A stretch of DNA of 64,000 bases from CAWHJN01 sp963829705 (GTDB lineage Bacteria > Bacteroidota > Rhodothermia > Rhodothermales > BA12): assembly GCA_963829705.1 (NCBI GenBank), contig CAWHJN010000005.1, forward strand, positions 434,001-498,000. The letters run 5' to 3'. This document shows, piece by piece, positions 15,575 to 25,569 of this stretch (position 1 is the stretch's first letter; every line of letters begins with the position of its first letter). The translations under genes were made by a program, and so were the position numbers. The notes below the pieces were generated by a model. The model did not search any database. It saw only the letters and a list, made by a program, of their open reading frames with translations, and was not told where the DNA came from.

Positions 15575-16711
15575 TCAGTCGGCCAGCAGCATGGTATAGG
15601 CGTCGCGGAAACGGTCGGAAGTCGCGGCAGGGTCATAGGTTTCAAAGACATGGGGCGTGCGCGCGGCCAGCGTGGCGCGGAGGTCGGCATCGGCGACGAG
15701 GCGTCGGAGCGCCTGTGCCAGCGCGGTCACATCGCCCGGCGGCGTGAGCAGGCCCACGCCATGCGTTTCGACGACGGCGCGGAGTTCGGGCAGGTCGGTG
15801 GCGACGACGGGCAACCGGGCCATGAGGTACTCGAAGAGCTTGTTGGGAAGCGCGTAGTGGTAGCTCAGGCAGGCATCGTCGAGGGTGACGGCTCCGATGT
15901 CGGCGGAGGCGGTGACGCCGAGAAGGTCGGCGGGCGGGACAGGGTCAAGTGAGAAGGCCCGGTCGGCGATGCCGAGCGTGTCGATCTGCGCCTGGAGGGC
16001 GGGCCGCAGCGGTCCATCGCCCATCAGCACGAGCGCGGCACCGGGCACGTCGGCCATCGCGGCGACGAGCACGGGCAGGCCACGGTGTGGAAACAGCGCG
16101 CCCTGGTAGAGCACGATGGGTACGCCCGGCGCGATGCCCGTCTTCTCGCGCAGCGCATCCGTGACGGGCACGGACGCGGCATCCGGCACGTTGAAGAGCA
16201 CCACCGGGCGGTCGATGCCGTAGCGCCGCACCATCCAGTCGGCGATGGAATCGTTGACGGTGAATACGGCATCCGCGCGCCGGGCGAAGCGGCGTTCGAG
16301 CCGTGCCCACGTCCACGAGGCCCACGGCTTGCCGACCGTCCCGAAGACGTGCGGGTAGAGTTCGCGGGCGTCGTAGGCGAGGCGCGCATCGGCGCGGCGG
16401 GCCACGCGGGCGAGCGCGGGCAGCACGAACAGGTCGCTGGCGTGGTAGACGCGGGCGGGCACGGCGCGGGCGGCGCGGAGCACGCTGCGGTGGTGCTTCC
16501 AGAAAAACGGCGGCCCGCCGCCCGAGGGCAGGTCCAACACGCGCAGTTCTGATCCGGCAGGCAAGGCGCCGGGGGTAGGGGGCGAGCCGGAGGCGAGCAC
16601 GCACACCGACAGCCCCATCTTCTCGAACACCCGAAGCTGCCGCAGCGCGCGCGAGTTGCGGCGGGCATCGCCCGTCATGGCAAAGCACACGTCGAAACGG
16701 GAGCGGGGCAT
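15575..16711 (-). CDS. GT4-type glycosyltransferase
   Basis: A 378-residue GT-B glycosyltransferase. The N-terminal domain has MTGDARRNSRALRQLRVFEK and YHASDLFVLPALARVAR; the C-terminal domain has VLYQGALFPHRGLPVLVAAM, LMGDGPLRPALQ and NKLFEYLMARLPVVATDLPE, the donor-site region of family GT4. The sugar and acceptor are unknown; lipopolysaccharide or exopolysaccharide synthesis is likely. The ATG at 16711 is chosen from the family-like start RFDVCFAMTGD. It is divergent from a membrane-protein gene across 78 nt. Confidence 0.88.
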   Translation of the reverse strand: MPRSRFDVCFAMTGDARRNSRALRQLRVFEKMGLSVCVLASGSPPTPGALPAGSELRVLDLPSGGGPPFFWKHHRSVLRAARAVPARVYHASDLFVLPALARVARRADARLAYDARELYPHVFGTVGKPWASWTWARLERRFARRADAVFTVNDSIADWMVRRYGIDRPVVLFNVPDAASVPVTDALREKTGIAPGVPIVLYQGALFPHRGLPVLVAAMADVPGAALVLMGDGPLRPALQAQIDTLGIADRAFSLDPVPPADLLGVTASADIGAVTLDDACLSYHYALPNKLFEYLMARLPVVATDLPELRAVVETHGVGLLTPPGDVTALAQALRRLVADADLRATLAARTPHVFETYDPAATSDRFRDAYTMLLAD

Positions 16712-16789
16712 GGCGACGCGGCGTCGTAAGTTTCTGGAGAAGTGTGAACACGAGCAATCTAACGCACCGAATCCCTCGCCTGCGGCGGT

Positions 16790-17530
16790 ATGCGCGACCA
16801 CCCCTTTCTGGCTTCCAACACGGACTTCCACCCGTTCGGCCTGTCGCACGGCGTGTCGCTGGTGCTGTTCGCGGTGGCCACGGTGCTCGTGGTGCAGTGG
16901 GGCAAACGTGCCGATGCCACCACGCAGTACCGGATCGGGCTGGGGCTGGCGGTGGCCACGCTGGGCTGCTGGCTGGCGGGCTTCACGGGACGCCTCGCGC
17001 TGGGCGACTGGCAACTCGACGCCGACCTGCCACTCAACCTGTGCCCGATCTCGGCGTTTCTGCTCGTCTACGCGGTGGGGCGGCGCCGCACGGCGCTGTT
17101 CGAGGTGCTCTATTTCTGGGTGCTGGCGGCGTGCGCGCAGGCGCTCGTCACGCCCGAGTTGCGCGAGGCGTTTCCCCATTACATGTTCTGGCGCTTCTGG
17201 GTGCTGCACGCCGGGCTGGTGATGACGGTGCTCTACGCCGTGGCCGTGCTCGGCTGGCGTCCGCGCGCCATCGGCATCCTGCGCGCGTTCGGGTGGGGCG
17301 TCGTCTACCTCGCGGGCGTCGCTGTGGCCAACACCCTTCTGGGCACCAACTACGCCTTCACGCAGCACAAGCCCCTCAACCCCACCATCCTCGACGTCCT
17401 CGGCCCGCACCCGTGGTACCTCGCGGCGATGCTCGCGGCGGCGCTCGTCTGCTTCACGCTCGTGTATCTGCCGCTGCTAGGGGGCGACCGGCGGCTGGCG
17501 ACCGGGAAGGAAAGCGCTGTTCGCGGATGA
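16790..17530 (+). CDS. TIGR02206 (YwaF-type) integral membrane protein
   Basis: A 246-residue protein with about seven hydrophobic segments. The start FHPFGLSHGVSLVLFAV, the LPLNLCPISAFLLVYAV segment and the THKP-like QHKPLNPTILDVLGPHPWY near the end are the hallmarks of the TIGR02206/YwaF family, whose function is not known. Conserved His and Asn residues inside membrane segments suggest metal or cofactor contact. The ATG was chosen because it precedes the first membrane helix by about 20 residues. No operon partner. Confidence 0.85.
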   Translation: MRDHPFLASNTDFHPFGLSHGVSLVLFAVATVLVVQWGKRADATTQYRIGLGLAVATLGCWLAGFTGRLALGDWQLDADLPLNLCPISAFLLVYAVGRRRTALFEVLYFWVLAACAQALVTPELREAFPHYMFWRFWVLHAGLVMTVLYAVAVLGWRPRAIGILRAFGWGVVYLAGVAVANTLLGTNYAFTQHKPLNPTILDVLGPHPWYLAAMLAAALVCFTLVYLPLLGGDRRLATGKESAVRG

Positions 17531-17619
17531 ACGCCGCACCCTGGCTTCACCATTTCCCGGTCACCTGTCGCCCAATTTGAACTCCCTGTGAGGCGGCGGG
17601 CGCACATAGGCCGCGCTGC

Positions 17620-17627
17620 TATCTTCG
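17620..17627 (+). promoter_or_regulatory. Candidate -7 box of dapE
   Basis: TATCTTCG, 23 nt before the dapE ATG, is identical to the box at the same distance upstream of rnhB. Confidence 0.4.
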
Positions 17628-17649
17628 CACACACTTTCCCGTCCTCCGG

Positions 17650-18660
17650 ATGAATCCTGTTTCCGTCGCCCGCTCGCTCATCGAGATCCCGTCTCCCACA
17701 GGAGAGGAGGCGGCCGTGGGGCGGCAGGTGGCGACGATCCTGCGTAACCTCGACCTGCGTGTCGATCAGCAGCAGGTCGCGCCCGAGCGCTTCAACCTCA
17801 TCGCCACCGCTGCGGCCCCGGCGCGCGTCGTGTTCTCGACGCACCTCGACACCGTTCCGCCGGTGCTGCCGTTCAGCGAGGACGAGACGTACCTCTACGG
17901 GCGCGGCGCGTGCGACGCCAAGGGCGTGCTGGCCGTGCAGATCGCCGCCATCAGCAAGTTGCTCGAAGCGGACGAACAGCGCGTGGGCTTGCTTTTCACC
18001 GTCGATGAGGAGATGGGCGGCCTCGGCGCGCGCAAAGCCAACGAGCACCCCGCCGCCGAGCACTGCCGCTACCTCGTCAACGGCGAGCCGACGGATAACC
18101 TGCTGGCCACGGGCACGAAAGGATCGCTCCGCGTGCGGCTGCACACCGAAGGCCGCGAGGCGCACTCGGCGTACCCCGAAGAAGGCACCTCCGCCATCGA
18201 CAAGATGCTCGACGTGCTGGCCGACCTCCGCGCCGCCGAGTGGCCCGCCGACGACGTGATGGGCGAAACGACGGTCAACATCGGCGTCATCGGCGGCGGC
18301 ACGCGCCCCAACGTCATCGCCGGGGCCGCGTACGCCGACCTGCAGATCCGGCTGGTGACGGAGGATTCGGTCGTCCTCGGCCAGCTCGACAGCATGCTGC
18401 GAGGCCGCGCACGCGTCGAGGTACTCTCGTCGTCGCGTCCGCTGGCGCTGCACACCGTGGACGGTTTCAAAACCGCGCCCGTGCGCTTCACCACCGATCT
18501 GCCGCACCTCGGCAACTGGGGTACGCCGCTGCTGCTCGGGCCGGGCTCGATCCTCGTCGCCCACACGCCCCAGGAGCGCATCGCCAAGGCTGACCTCGTC
18601 GAGGGCGTGGATCTGTACGTCCGCCTGGCGCAGGCGCTCCTGGCGGGGATCGAAAAGTGA
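17650..18660 (+). CDS. dapE: M20 deacylase, probable succinyl-diaminopimelate desuccinylase
   Basis: A 336-residue M20 metallopeptidase-family hydrolase. Metal and catalytic residues are FSTHLDTVPP (His, Asp), GRGACDAKG (bridging Asp), DEEMGG (general base Glu), NGEPTDN (Glu) and LVAHTPQERI (His). The dimerisation domain lies at about residues 155-265 (TKGSLRVRLHTEGREAHSAYP). M20 proteins include DapE, ArgE and carboxypeptidases; the immediately following dapD, 43 nt downstream, makes the DapE assignment (lysine/diaminopimelate synthesis, removal of succinate) the best one. ArgE or a peptidase cannot be excluded from sequence alone. Confidence 0.85.
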   Translation: MNPVSVARSLIEIPSPTGEEAAVGRQVATILRNLDLRVDQQQVAPERFNLIATAAAPARVVFSTHLDTVPPVLPFSEDETYLYGRGACDAKGVLAVQIAAISKLLEADEQRVGLLFTVDEEMGGLGARKANEHPAAEHCRYLVNGEPTDNLLATGTKGSLRVRLHTEGREAHSAYPEEGTSAIDKMLDVLADLRAAEWPADDVMGETTVNIGVIGGGTRPNVIAGAAYADLQIRLVTEDSVVLGQLDSMLRGRARVEVLSSSRPLALHTVDGFKTAPVRFTTDLPHLGNWGTPLLLGPGSILVAHTPQERIAKADLVEGVDLYVRLAQALLAGIEK

Positions 18661-18703
18661 CCGAACGGGCCGCGCCGCTCGCCACGCATCGAGGGGTGAA
18701 ACC

Positions 18704-19540
18704 ATGACCGAGTTCACGCTGCGCGACGACCTGGAGGCCATTGCCGACAAGCGCGACGCCTTCACCGACGCCGACCGCGCCCTCTTCGACCGCTTCAGGA
18801 CGATGCTCAACGAGGGTTCGGTGCGTGCCGCCGAGCCGGACGGCGAAGGCGGCTGGCAGGTGAACGCGTGGGTCAAGCGCGGCATCCTGACAGGCTTTCG
18901 GATGGGCACGCTCGTGCAGATCGCGGGCGCGCCGCAGTCGTTCGTGGATAAGGACACATACCCGCTCCAGTCGTTCGTGCCGGGCCAGCGTGTGCGCGTG
19001 GTGCCGGGTGGGTCGAGCGTGCGCGACGGGGCGTTTCTCGCGCCGGGCGTCGTGTGTATGCCGCCGATGTTCGTCAACGTGGGCGCGTACGTGGACGCGG
19101 GGACGATGATCGACAGCCACGCGCTCGTGGGCTCGTGCGCGCAGATCGGCCGGAACGTGCACCTGAGTGCCGCCGCGCAGATCGGCGGGGTGATCGAACC
19201 CATCGGGGCGCGGCCCGTCGTGATCGAGGACGACGTGCTCGTGGGCGGCGGCTGTGGCGTCTACGAGGGCACCCTCGTCCGCCAACGCGCCGTCCTCGCG
19301 CCCGGCGTCCAGCTCACCGCCGCCACGCCCGTCTTCGACCTCGTGCGCGAGGAAACGTACCGCGCCACGCCCGAAGCGCCGCTCGAAATCCCCGAGGGGG
19401 CCGTCGTGGTGCCCGGCAGCCGCGCCGTCACGACAGACTTCGGGCGGCAAAACGGCCTCGCCCTCTACGCCGCCGTCATCGTCAAATACCGCGACCGCCG
19501 CACGGACGCCGCCGCGCAGTTGGAGGATGTGCTGAGGTAG
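18704..19540 (+). CDS. dapD: Tetrahydrodipicolinate N-succinyltransferase
   Basis: Transfers succinyl from CoA to tetrahydrodipicolinate in the succinylase branch of diaminopimelate and lysine synthesis. The 278-residue protein has the left-handed parallel beta-helix hexapeptides from about residue 105 to 215 (GAYVDAGTMIDSHALVGSCA, IGRNVHLSAAAQIGGVIEP) and the family motif IEDDVLVGGGCGVYEGT. The N-terminal helical domain and WVKRGILTGFRMG are also typical. With dapE it forms a two-gene operon supplying meso-diaminopimelate for peptidoglycan. Confidence 0.95.
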   Translation: MTEFTLRDDLEAIADKRDAFTDADRALFDRFRTMLNEGSVRAAEPDGEGGWQVNAWVKRGILTGFRMGTLVQIAGAPQSFVDKDTYPLQSFVPGQRVRVVPGGSSVRDGAFLAPGVVCMPPMFVNVGAYVDAGTMIDSHALVGSCAQIGRNVHLSAAAQIGGVIEPIGARPVVIEDDVLVGGGCGVYEGTLVRQRAVLAPGVQLTAATPVFDLVREETYRATPEAPLEIPEGAVVVPGSRAVTTDFGRQNGLALYAAVIVKYRDRRTDAAAQLEDVLR

Positions 19541-19704
19541 CGAGGGGTGGGAGGAGAATGGGTGATGACATCCTGGCATTTGAGAAAGGAGAGGGCCGAT
19601 TCAGAGCTTTGTCGTTCTCAGCCGCGACGATGGGGGCACGGTCGCTCCTGATACCGCCGAAATCGACTCGAAACCCCGCCCCCCTCGCAACCTCACCACT
19701 CCAG

Positions 19705-20523
19705 ATGCTCCGCACGCCACGTTTTCTCTTCGCCATGCTGCGCCACACGTGGGGGCTGCACCGGAGCCTCCGAAGCGAGCACGGCGAGGCCGCACTTCGT
19801 CTGCGCGCTGAGAAGCAGCAGAAAGGCGCGCAGGCGGTGCTGCGTGCGCTCGGCGTGCGCCTCGACGTGCGGGGCGATGTGCCCGCGCGCGCCTGCCTCA
19901 TCGCGCCCAACCACACGAGCTGGCTCGACGGGTTCATCGTCGCCGCTGCGTTTCCCACGGCGCTGGCCGGGCGCTACGATGTGCTCGGGTGGCCGTTCAT
20001 CGGCTGGGTGGCGCGAACGATGGGCGTCGTGCCCGTCTACCGTGACCGCGCCTCGGCCACGGCGGACTTGGTGGACGCGGTGCAGCAGCGGCTCGCGGCG
20101 GGCGTCAGCGTGGCGGCGTTTCCCGAAGGCACGACGGGCGACGGATCGGAGCTGCGGCCTTTCAAAACAGGGATGTTCGAGGCCGTCGCGGACTCGCCGT
20201 ACGCCGTGCTGCCCGTCTACCACCAGGTTGTGCGGGCGGCGGGGCGGCCGGTGACGCCGGAGGATGCGCGCACGTTCGCATGGTCGGGGCCGGGAGCGTC
20301 GCTCCTGAAATCGTACCGGCGCACTGTGGGAGCGGCGCACGTAGAGATCATCGTGTGCGTGGGAACGCCCATCGAGGCGGCGGGAGAGACGCGCAAATCG
20401 CTCGCCGCCAGCACCCGCGAGGCCGTGGCGGCGCTACGGACTGAGGTGCAGAACGGCGGCGCCTGTGAAAGAGGCCGGGGCGTCGAGGCAGAGGCCCGAA
20501 ACGATTTGGATCCAAGACGTTAG
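19705..20523 (+). CDS. 1-acyl-glycerol-3-phosphate acyltransferase-like protein
   Basis: A 272-residue PlsC-superfamily protein. The acceptor motif is NHTSWLDGF (HX4D, about residue 72), the second motif region is VVPVYRDRASA, and FPEGTTGDGSELRPFKTG is the third. These enzymes acylate lysophosphatidate or related lipids at the inner membrane. There is one hydrophobic stretch near the start. ATG 19705 is chosen because the sequence upstream overlaps dapD out of frame. The last ~30 residues (after TEVQNGGAC) are charged and may be read-through of intergenic sequence. It lies 58 nt before a Deg protease gene. Confidence 0.82.
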   Translation: MLRTPRFLFAMLRHTWGLHRSLRSEHGEAALRLRAEKQQKGAQAVLRALGVRLDVRGDVPARACLIAPNHTSWLDGFIVAAAFPTALAGRYDVLGWPFIGWVARTMGVVPVYRDRASATADLVDAVQQRLAAGVSVAAFPEGTTGDGSELRPFKTGMFEAVADSPYAVLPVYHQVVRAAGRPVTPEDARTFAWSGPGASLLKSYRRTVGAAHVEIIVCVGTPIEAAGETRKSLAASTREAVAALRTEVQNGGACERGRGVEAEARNDLDPRR

Positions 20524-20551
20524 AGAGAAACACGTCCGCCGCTGTCCGGCG

Positions 20552-20559
20552 TATGTTGC
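20552..20559 (+). promoter_or_regulatory. Candidate -7 box of the Deg protease
   Basis: TATGTTGC 30 nt upstream of the ATG at 20582, in the short gap after the acyltransferase stop. One base differs from TAnnTTTG. Weak on its own. Confidence 0.3.
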
Positions 20560-20581
20560 CCGCCCTTCCGCGTCCGCCGCC

Positions 20582-22126
<1,545 letters not shown>

Positions 22127-22136
22127 CGCGCGGCCG

Positions 22137-22376
22137 TCAGGCCTGGCCGCGCAGCACGGGCAGCAGATCCTGCACTTCCCCCACCGTCGGCATCTTCACG
22201 CCCACATCCTCGGCGACGGCGTCGTGGTAGAAGGAAGCCAGCGCGGCCCGGCTATCGGCGTCGAGGCCCGCGGCGTCGTACGTCGAGGAGAAGGCCTGCC
22301 ACTGCGCCTCGGCAATGTGCCCGGCGATGTACTGCGCGAACAGGAAGGGCAGGGCGCGGCGGGGAGAAGGGTGCAT
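22137..22376 (-). CDS. Small hypothetical protein, 79 aa
   Basis: A helical, acidic protein: MHPSPRRALPFLFAQYIAGH, then TYDAAGLDADSRAALASFYH and a C-terminal VGEVQDLLPVLRGQA. The ATG at 22376 is chosen because sequence further upstream in frame is not protein-like. No family recognised. It converges with the protease gene 10 nt away and may sit in the 3' end of that locus or be an independent short gene upstream of the flagellar cluster. Confidence 0.6.
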   Translation of the reverse strand: MHPSPRRALPFLFAQYIAGHIAEAQWQAFSSTYDAAGLDADSRAALASFYHDAVAEDVGVKMPTVGEVQDLLPVLRGQA

Positions 22377-22537
22377 CAGAGCAAGGGAAAGGGTGAGGTT
22401 CGCACACCGAATCTTCAAGGATCGCGCCAGCTCGTCAGAGGGCGCGCTCTGCACCCGGATCGCGCTGGAAACCCTGCCATCCAGCCCGCTTGACCTACGC
22501 GCGCGGAAACTCCTTCCACCACTGGACGCACACGCGG

Positions 22538-22571
22538 AAAAGCCGTCCGGCCCGAAGGCCAGACGGCTTTA
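22538..22571. terminator. Rho-independent terminator after flgM
   Basis: A stem of about 13 bp (AAGCCGTC side at 22539-22546, GACGGCTT side at 22562-22569) closes a CGAA loop with one mismatch. On the minus strand, the direction of flgM, the stem is followed by TTTTCC. Confidence 0.75.
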
Positions 22572-22595
22572 TTGATACCACCGCAACGTGTGTGC

Positions 22596-22943
22596 TCAGT
22601 CCTCGAACTCCGTCGCGACGACGTTGGCGGCGACGCGCTGGGCGATCTCGCGGGCCACCTCGGGCTGGCTGTAATAGTCTTCTTTGATGCGGTCGAGGAT
22701 CTCGGCGACGCGCTCGGGCGACAGCGGCGGGATGTTGTCGAGCGCCTTGCGCGCAAACGCCAGTTCAGGCGTTCCGTTGGCTTCGGCAGCTTTCGCCGAG
22801 GCCGACAGTTCGACCCGGTCGGTGTTCGGGATGGGTGCCACGCTCGGCGTCTGCGCAGCCGCTTCGGGCTGCACCTTGTCTGCGCCCGTGTTCCGCACGC
22901 TCGAGGACGAAGCCGGCCGACCGTGGAGATTGTTGATGTTCAT
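22596..22943 (-). CDS. flgM: Anti-sigma-28 factor FlgM
   Basis: FlgM holds the flagellar sigma factor FliA inactive until the hook-basal body is complete and FlgM is exported. The 115-residue protein has the disordered N-terminal half (GADKVQPEAAAQTPS) and the C-terminal sigma-binding region: TDRVELSASAKAAE, then the helix pair from PPLSPERVAEILDRIKEDYY. It is the last gene of fliS-fliD-fliT-flgM but also has its own sigma-28-like promoter, 50 nt upstream. A terminator follows. Confidence 0.9.
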   Translation of the reverse strand: MNINNLHGRPASSSSVRNTGADKVQPEAAAQTPSVAPIPNTDRVELSASAKAAEANGTPELAFARKALDNIPPLSPERVAEILDRIKEDYYSQPEVAREIAQRVAANVVATEFED

Positions 22944-22992
22944 AGCTGTGTTGGATTTACGTCCTTCTACCGGGGCAGGAGATTCACTTGCA

Positions 22993-23021
22993 GGTATCGG
23001 TGACAACAACCGTTCCTTAAA
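22993..23021 (-). promoter_or_regulatory. Sigma-28-like promoter of flgM
   Basis: On the minus strand TTTAAGG is followed after 13 nt by ACCGATACC. The same two boxes with the same spacing precede fliS and flagellin 2. The -10 resembles the classical GCCGATAA. Confidence 0.7.
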
Positions 23022-23037
23022 CGAAGGGCCTCCGAAT

Positions 23038-23370
23038 TTACCCGTTCAAACCAGTCCGTAACACTTGGCGCGGGGAGGGGGTTGCGTACTCGCTGCGCGC
23101 GCGATCCAGCAGCCCCAGCCGTTGCAGGTGTTGCCGCACCGTGCCGGTGTGCGTGCTCACGAGTCCGTCGATGCGGCGGTGCTGCTCGGTGAGCAGGCGG
23201 CGCGGCGCGTCGGACAGCGAGGGGGTGCTGTGCTTGACGGCCTCCATGAGTACCTCGCGCGCCGCCAGCAGCGCGTCCAGCGCCACCGGGTCGGGCAGCC
23301 CGCCCTCCGCCACGTCGAGCGTGGCGATCAGGCGCGTGTTGAGGTCGATGAGGTGCTGCGAAGGTGACAT
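23038..23370 (-). CDS. FliT-like flagellar chaperone
   Basis: A 110-residue helical protein between fliD and flgM, in the place of FliT, the FliD export chaperone. The sequence starts MSPSQHLIDLNTRLIATLDV and continues with LDALLAAREVLMEAVKHS, then a long helix through TEQHRRIDGLVSTHTGTVRQ. FliT proteins are short, helical and poorly conserved, so the assignment rests mainly on position and size. A family A repeat lies directly 5' of the ATG on this strand, and a family C palindrome sits between it and fliD. An alternative is an uncharacterised helical flagellar protein. Confidence 0.6.
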   Translation of the reverse strand: MSPSQHLIDLNTRLIATLDVAEGGLPDPVALDALLAAREVLMEAVKHSTPSLSDAPRRLLTEQHRRIDGLVSTHTGTVRQHLQRLGLLDRARSEYATPSPRQVLRTGLNG

Positions 23371-23397
23371 CGTGGAAAGTCGGAACGCGGAAGTGGG
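23371..23397 (-). repeat. Family A repeat before the fliT-like gene
   Basis: On the minus strand: CACTTCCGCGTTCC, then GACTTTCCACG, ending at the ATG. Same words as at 2971, 29031, 35993 and 41747. Confidence 0.7.
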
Positions 23398-23446
23398 GGT
23401 GCAGCGCACGGCGCCCTGTTCTCGGCGCAGAGGCCAGCGGTTGCGT

Positions 23447-23470
23447 AGGGACGTGCCGTGGCATGTCCCT
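23447..23470. repeat. Family C palindrome
   Basis: AGGGACGTGCC and GGCATGTCCCT face each other with a two-base centre and one mismatch. It starts 10 nt from the fliD stop and could stabilise its 3' end. Confidence 0.75.
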
Positions 23471-23480
23471 GTGAGGTGCA

Positions 23481-24953
23481 TCAATACCCGAGGTACGACA
23501 GGAACGTGGCCTGCTGGCTTTGCAGCCGCGCCAGCGTCTCCTGCAAGCGGCCATACTCGGCGCGAAGTTGCGCCTCGCGCCGCTCCATCCGCACGTCCCA
23601 GTCGGCGATGTTGCGGTCGAGGGATTTCATCTGCGCGTCCATGCCGTCCTGCCGCCGTTTGATGAGGCCGTCGGTGCCGAGGTACGATTCCACGTGCCCG
23701 AGCATCTTCGTCGCCACACCCTTTTCGCCGTCGAAGAGCGACGCAATCGCGCCGGGGTCTTTGGATGCCGCCGCCGTCAGCTTCGCGGCGTCCTTGAGTT
23801 CGAGCGTGCCGTCGCGGTTGATGGAGACGCCGAGGTCTTGCAGCGAGCCGTAGCCCTCTGGCTGCCCGTCCACGCGCCCCGCGAGCGTCGTCCGCATCCG
23901 CGAGCGCAGGCCCGTGAGGGCGGTGTCGCCCGCGAGCGAGGCCCGCGTGCCCGCGTCTCCGTCCACCTTCGTCTTGTTGCTCAGAAACTCCATCACCGTG
24001 TTGTACTTGGCGATAAAGTCCTTGACCTTTTTCTCCGTCTCGCCCGTGTTCGCGCCGATGGTGAAGGTGCTCGCGGGCTCGCCTGCCTTCTTGAGGTCGA
24101 CCGTCAGGCCCGGCATGGCGTCGGTGACTTTGTTGGACGAGCGGTACATCTGCACGCCGTCGAGCGTGAAGGAGGCCGTGAGGTCGGAACTCGTCTCGTC
24201 GGTGCCGACGGCGTAGACCTGCCCGCCGCCCGTGCCGCTGCGAACGGCGTTGGCGTCGACTTCGAGCAGCGCCAGCAAGCCGTTGGCGGAGTCGCCGAAC
24301 GACAGCCGACCCGCGAAGCCCGTCTCGGCGCTGCGGAGCGACAGCCGCGCCGTCGTGCTCGTCTCGGTCAGCACCGACGACGAGGCGCGCTGCGTCCGTT
24401 TGATGTCGCCCGTGTTGGCAGCGGCGTCCATCGCGGAGCCGATGGCCGCCTGGATCTCAGCCAGGATCTCTTCGTCCGTCGCGCCCGTCGGGTCGATGGA
24501 CACCGACACGTCGAAGCGGTGGTCGGCATCGGCGTCGGTGGGCGAGGCCACGCCGACGGTGAAGGTCTGCGCGCCGTTGGCGTCGAAGAAGGCGCGGAGG
24601 TCGGTGCCCGCGCGGCTGAACTGCTTCGACAGCCGGGTGTCGGAGGCGGCGAGGCGCTGCACTTCGAGCGTGTGCCCGCCGGAGGGTGCCTTGGCCGTGG
24701 CTGTGAGCGCGTACGCCTTCTCGTCCCCGCCCGACACCGACCGCGCGCCGAAGGGCGTCGCGAGCGGGTCGGTGAACGTTTTGAGCAGCGTGCTCAACGC
24801 CGACAACCCGCTGTCGAAGTCTTTCAGCACGGCCTTCGACACTTCGAGCGCGTCGCGCTTGTCTTCCAGCTTGAACTGCGGAATCCGCTCGTACTGGAGG
24901 GTAGCCGCGATGATGGAATCGTACGGCGACGTGGCGCGGATGGGTGAAGCCAT
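23481..24953 (-). CDS. fliD: Flagellar filament cap FliD
   Basis: FliD caps the growing filament tip and folds exported flagellins. At 490 residues it matches the family. The N-terminal coiled part is IPQFKLEDKRDALEVSKAVL, the middle (about 95-300) is the variable surface domain, and the C-terminal conserved part is FIAKYNTVMEFLSNKTKVDG, then LQDLGVSINRDGTLELKD, then a long helix ending LARLQSQQATFLSYLGY. It is located 54 nt after fliS on the same strand. Translation and export should depend on the fliS promoter. Confidence 0.93.
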   Translation of the reverse strand: MASPIRATSPYDSIIAATLQYERIPQFKLEDKRDALEVSKAVLKDFDSGLSALSTLLKTFTDPLATPFGARSVSGGDEKAYALTATAKAPSGGHTLEVQRLAASDTRLSKQFSRAGTDLRAFFDANGAQTFTVGVASPTDADADHRFDVSVSIDPTGATDEEILAEIQAAIGSAMDAAANTGDIKRTQRASSSVLTETSTTARLSLRSAETGFAGRLSFGDSANGLLALLEVDANAVRSGTGGGQVYAVGTDETSSDLTASFTLDGVQMYRSSNKVTDAMPGLTVDLKKAGEPASTFTIGANTGETEKKVKDFIAKYNTVMEFLSNKTKVDGDAGTRASLAGDTALTGLRSRMRTTLAGRVDGQPEGYGSLQDLGVSINRDGTLELKDAAKLTAAASKDPGAIASLFDGEKGVATKMLGHVESYLGTDGLIKRRQDGMDAQMKSLDRNIADWDVRMERREAQLRAEYGRLQETLARLQSQQATFLSYLGY

Positions 24954-25007
24954 GAGACGGAGAAAACGGCGGGGCGGTGAACGAGGGAGCCGTTGGGACG
25001 GGGAGAA

Positions 25008-25319
25008 TCAGGCTGCTTTGCGGAGCAGCACGCCGTCGCGCCACGCCTCGCGCAGGCCTTCGATGATTTCGCAGATGGTCGAGAGGTCGCCCGTGGCGCT
25101 CTCGGTGAGGCAGTATTCGTAGAGCGTGTAGAGGCGCGTGGCGAGGTCGCCGCCGCGCTCGAAATTGAGGCTGGCGATGAGTTCGACGAGCACACGGCGC
25201 AGCTTGTCGCGGTCTTCGCGGTGGCAGGCCTGCACGCCGAAATCGTACAACTTGAGGACGAGTTGTTCGGGCGACGACGAGAGCACGGCCTGGCGCTGGT
25301 ACTGCTGGAGCTGGTACAT
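25008..25319 (-). CDS. fliS: Flagellin export chaperone FliS
   Basis: FliS binds the C-terminal helix of flagellin in the cytosol and delivers it to the export gate. The 103-residue protein is short for the family (usually 120-135), but MYQLQQYQRQAVLSSSPEQL followed by VLKLYDFGVQACHRED is the classical N-terminus, and LVELIASLNFERGGDLATRL matches the helical core. It is the first gene of a minus-strand unit with fliD, and a strong sigma-28-like promoter is found 130 nt upstream. The ATG is fixed by MYQLQQYQ. Confidence 0.92.
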   Translation of the reverse strand: MYQLQQYQRQAVLSSSPEQLVLKLYDFGVQACHREDRDKLRRVLVELIASLNFERGGDLATRLYTLYEYCLTESATGDLSTICEIIEGLREAWRDGVLLRKAA

Positions 25320-25448
25320 GGGAGAGCGGAAAAGGGTGGAGACGAGGGTACGTGTTGCCGCCCGCAGCGGCCTGCGGAGGAAAAAGATGCCCCCATGCGC
25401 GGCGGCAAGGTCCGGCCAGCGAACAGGTGCAGCATTCCTGCCAGCCCT

Positions 25449-25477
25449 GTTATCGGTCGCGCACGCCGCGTGATAAA
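25449..25477 (-). promoter_or_regulatory. Sigma-28-like promoter of fliS-fliD
   Basis: On the minus strand TTTATCA, 13 nt, then ACCGATAAC; the -10 matches GCCGATAA at seven of eight positions. Leader to the fliS ATG is about 120 nt. The remaining spacer to the plus-strand gene at 25570 holds family B words (CACCCGTTCC) close to that start. Confidence 0.7.
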
Positions 25478-25569
25478 CTGCCGGGACGGCAAAAGCCTGA
25501 CGGGCGGCACGAAGCGTGCATCGCCCTTCACCCGTTCCCCGTCGCCCTTCATCCTCCACCGTTCCTCCC